The translations under genes and the position numbers were made by a program. The notes beneath the pieces are model-generated. The model saw nothing but the letters and a program-made list of their open reading frames with translations. It was not told the DNA's origin and ran no database searches. Of a stretch of DNA of 64,000 nucleotides, positions 61,892 through 64,000 are shown one piece after another (position 1 is the stretch's first letter; the number at the start of each line of letters is the position of its first letter). Source of the stretch: G965222505 sp965222505 (GTDB lineage: Bacteria; Bacteroidota; Rhodothermia; Rhodothermales; DATKEJ01); NCBI GenBank assembly GCA_965222505.1, contig OZ244956.1:2666001-2730000 (forward strand), given 5' to 3'.

Positions 61892-62869
61892 TCAGCCGGT
61901 TTGCAGCCCCCATTCCTCGATTTCGGAAGGGGTCATATAGTGGATGTCCTCAAAACCGGCGGCTTCGAGGGTGTAGAAATAGAAATCGCGCCCTCGACTG
62001 CCCATCATCTCCGTGAAATACTGGATCTGGGTATTATGGTCCGGATGGTTCCGGGACACTTCAGACGCGCCTTTTCCGTCGATACAGCACCAGGCGTGTA
62101 CCCCCACCATAGCCCCCTCTTCCAGGATGCGTGTTTGGCCTGCTACAAACAGGTCTACCCCACCTGAAGCAATCTGGCCTCCGGCGGGCACATGCGTCGT
62201 ATACCCCGCCGCCCGTACGATCCGTCCGGTTTGGACGTTGACCTGGTCGTTGATTGAGCCGGGCACATCGGTCAGGACGATCGTCTTGACATCCGGGTGT
62301 TGTTGGTACAGATCAATCACCTGGTTATAGGTTTGGGTGCCCAGATCACCTTCCAGGTAGGCTTTCCCTTCTCGTACTTCCAATGTTGAACTACCGGCCG
62401 TCAGTTGGCTCTCGGTAATACGAAACTGGAAATCCTGGGTGTCATTTTCGTCTTGCACATTGACGAGGGTGCCCGAGATCGTAACGACGTCGCTCCCGGC
62501 CCCGTTTCCGGTTACGGTCCGGCTTAGACCTTCGCCAAAATAGGAGCGCCCAAAGAGGTTGGTGCCGACCACCTCGCCACTAGGGATAAAATCATCATCT
62601 AACCCAACAATTACTTGCTCAGAGTCGGGGCGGGCCTCAAGGGAGGCCACGATAAAAAAGGGCGTTAATTCAAAGGCAGATACCCTTACGCTTTGCCCGT
62701 CAAATGCGACCGTACTGGCTTCGATATTAATTTTTTGAAGGTTGTTCAGGTCAATGGTCGTCGGCGTTGGATCTTTGTCTTCAGGTCCGTTAGAATCGCA
62801 GGCTTGCAGGAATAAACCCATGATGAGCAGGGCCAGACAGGGCAAGCGAAACAGGTGTTGCGTATACAT
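61892..62869 (-). CDS. Lipoprotein with ClpP-like serine protease fold (COG3904-like)
   Basis: The 325-residue product has a lipobox LLIMGLFLQAC (Cys24). After an N-terminal beta-rich region, the segment GGQIASGGVDLFVAGQTRILEEGAMVGVHAW (residues about 230-260) resembles COG3904 periplasmic proteins: a nucleophile-type Ser235, a glycine-rich oxyanion loop and a His258. These are ClpP/crotonase-fold predicted hydrolases. It is a predicted outer-membrane/periplasmic peptidase; substrate unknown. A 194 bp gap separates it from the AraC gene. Confidence 0.7.
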   Translation of the reverse strand: MYTQHLFRLPCLALLIMGLFLQACDSNGPEDKDPTPTTIDLNNLQKINIEASTVAFDGQSVRVSAFELTPFFIVASLEARPDSEQVIVGLDDDFIPSGEVVGTNLFGRSYFGEGLSRTVTGNGAGSDVVTISGTLVNVQDENDTQDFQFRITESQLTAGSSTLEVREGKAYLEGDLGTQTYNQVIDLYQQHPDVKTIVLTDVPGSINDQVNVQTGRIVRAAGYTTHVPAGGQIASGGVDLFVAGQTRILEEGAMVGVHAWCCIDGKGASEVSRNHPDHNTQIQYFTEMMGSRGRDFYFYTLEAAGFEDIHYMTPSEIEEWGLQTG

Positions 62870-63063
62870 AATATGTACCTCTCGTTGTTTGTTGTCAGGT
62901 AAAAGGGAGCCGCCCCAAGGGCAGCCCGTAGATGTACTACATCACCTTGATCGGATTTCGAGAGGAAAAGTTGTTCAGAAAACGTCCGAGATCATGACTT
63001 CGGACGTGTTGACCCCTTTTGGGGGTGAGCCACGGGTGGGTTTAGCCGGGCTTCTTTGGGGCT

Positions 63064-64000
63064 TCATGCTACTTTTACGACATCTTGCGCAAATTCTTTG
63101 GGGGTCTTCCCTACGATGCGTTTGAAATGGGCATTGAAACTGGACTTTGACCCGAAGCCGGCTTCTAAGCCTACACCGGCCAGATCGAGATAGGTATGGC
63201 GGTTTTGCCGGATGAGGTGCTGGGCTTCCACCACGCGGTATTGGTTCACAAATCGAAAGAAGTTGGCTTTGGCCTTTTGGTTAATCACATAGGAAAGCTG
63301 CTTGGGATGAAGGTCCACTTGATCAGCCAGGAGAGAAAGAGACAAGGCCGGGTCGGTGTAGGGTTTTGCCGTGGTCATCACCTGTAAGAGCCGGGCATAC
63401 AGGGTTTCGACCTCGGCAGGAGCCAGCAGAGGTTTTGAAGGCGGGGGAACTTCGGCCTCTTCAGATGCTACAGACTCGGCCTCGCGAGGCTGAAACACAT
63501 AGGTCTGCCGCACCCCGGAGAGCGTGGTGATGTAAATGACCGCCGCATTGGCCAGGGTAAGGAGCAAGTAGAGGCCCTCTTCAAATTGATCAAACCCCAC
63601 AAACCCGATCACCACCAGCACAGCGAGTCCGTAGAAACCAATCATGAGCAGGGCTACACCGCGTACCCAATTCAGGGTTTTGTTTTGCAGAAAGGAGAAA
63701 TGTGCCTCGGCCTGTGCCCGGATGCGCCGCACCAAGCGCAAGATCCGAACCAAAAAGTAAACCGAAAAGGCAATTCCGGCAAAGACATACAAGAAATAGA
63801 AGCCGTCGAACCAAATGTTGTCTTGAAGGGCCTGTTTTCGGGCGGCGGGCAACAAAAAAAGCACCAGGCTCAATCCAAATTCGAGTACCCCAGGGAAATA
63901 CAGCCGGTACTGCCCGGCATACGGCCTGAACAATCCAGAGATGTGTTCGGCGTACCGGTACAACAGCGGGGCCGAAAGGAAATAGAAATTGACCGGCATG
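63064..64000 (-). CDS. AraC-family regulator with N-terminal membrane region, 5' end at window edge
   Basis: The C-terminal 100 residues hold two helix-turn-helix motifs of AraC type (LSLLADQVDLHPKQLSYVIN and GVGLEAGFGSKSSFNAHFKRIVGKTPKEF). The N-terminal part has at least four hydrophobic helices, in the 7TM-AraC style of Bacteroidota regulators. The first Met lies at 63999, but family members have a further 60-80 residues before PLLYRYAEHISG, so the true start is probably beyond the right edge. Confidence 0.85.
   Translation of the reverse strand, partial: MPVNFYFLSAPLLYRYAEHISGLFRPYAGQYRLYFPGVLEFGLSLVLFLLPAARKQALQDNIWFDGFYFLYVFAGIAFSVYFLVRILRLVRRIRAQAEAHFSFLQNKTLNWVRGVALLMIGFYGLAVLVVIGFVGFDQFEEGLYLLLTLANAAVIYITTLSGVRQTYVFQPREAESVASEEAEVPPPSKPLLAPAEVETLYARLLQVMTTAKPYTDPALSLSLLADQVDLHPKQLSYVINQKAKANFFRFVNQYRVVEAQHLIRQNRHTYLDLAGVGLEAGFGSKSSFNAHFKRIVGKTPKEFAQDVVKVA

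Overview
The window looks like chromosomal DNA from a moderately GC-rich member of the Bacteroidota, most probably the Rhodothermota/Rhodothermia side. The clues are a Bacteroidota-type omega subunit, a long SecA, Por-type (T9SS) C-terminal sorting domains on two secreted proteins, promoters of the form TTTG/TTTC-N19-21-TAnnTTTG, and the gene order rplM-rpsI-rpsB-tsf-pyrH-frr. The assignment rests on gene content only.

Layout. 1-11 kb: secA (cut by the left edge), a membrane protein with a duplicated outer domain, pyrG, a methyltransferase, a secreted amidohydrolase and two glycosyltransferases. 11-23 kb: housekeeping block. Minus strand: rplM-rpsI-rpsB-tsf-pyrH-frr, tRNA-Ser(GGA), yicC-gmk-rpoZ, coaBC. 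Plus strand, divergent: rpmH-rnpA-yidC-mnmE. 23-37 kb: a secreted LVIVD-type protein, an 0.8 kb intergenic region full of hairpins, then a plus-strand run of two ATP-grasp ligases, a class I glutamine-amidotransferase-like protein, 4-alpha-glucanotransferase, a 1215-residue GH13 protein, an esterase and glycogen synthase. 37-50 kb: a sigma/anti-sigma pair, acetoacetyl-CoA synthetase, flavin reductase, a HEPN/MNT toxin-antitoxin pair damaged by an 80 bp MITE, a more A/T-rich stretch with a predicted metzincin, and an ECF sigma factor next to a Ser/Thr kinase-TPR receptor. 50-64 kb: envelope lipoproteins, GH20 hexosaminidase, M19 dipeptidase, an intact IS701-like element, uxaA, tRNA-Ala(GGC), thiolase, Asp/Glu racemase, tsaE, an FprA-like reductase, a ClpP-fold lipoprotein and an AraC-type regulator cut by the right edge.

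The most unusual signal is not a gene. About ten intergenic sites carry degenerate tandem repeats with a period of exactly 7 bp, most of them arranged as long inverted repeats (hairpins). The heptamer differs from site to site, but the two arms of one site match each other closely. Other notable points: the amidoligase-type cluster joined to glycogen metabolism, with a LacI/cre-like operator before malQ; a MITE that rewrote the C-terminus of a HEPN toxin and whose empty site can be reconstructed; and an IS element inserted into a stop codon that its own 4 bp target duplication restores.
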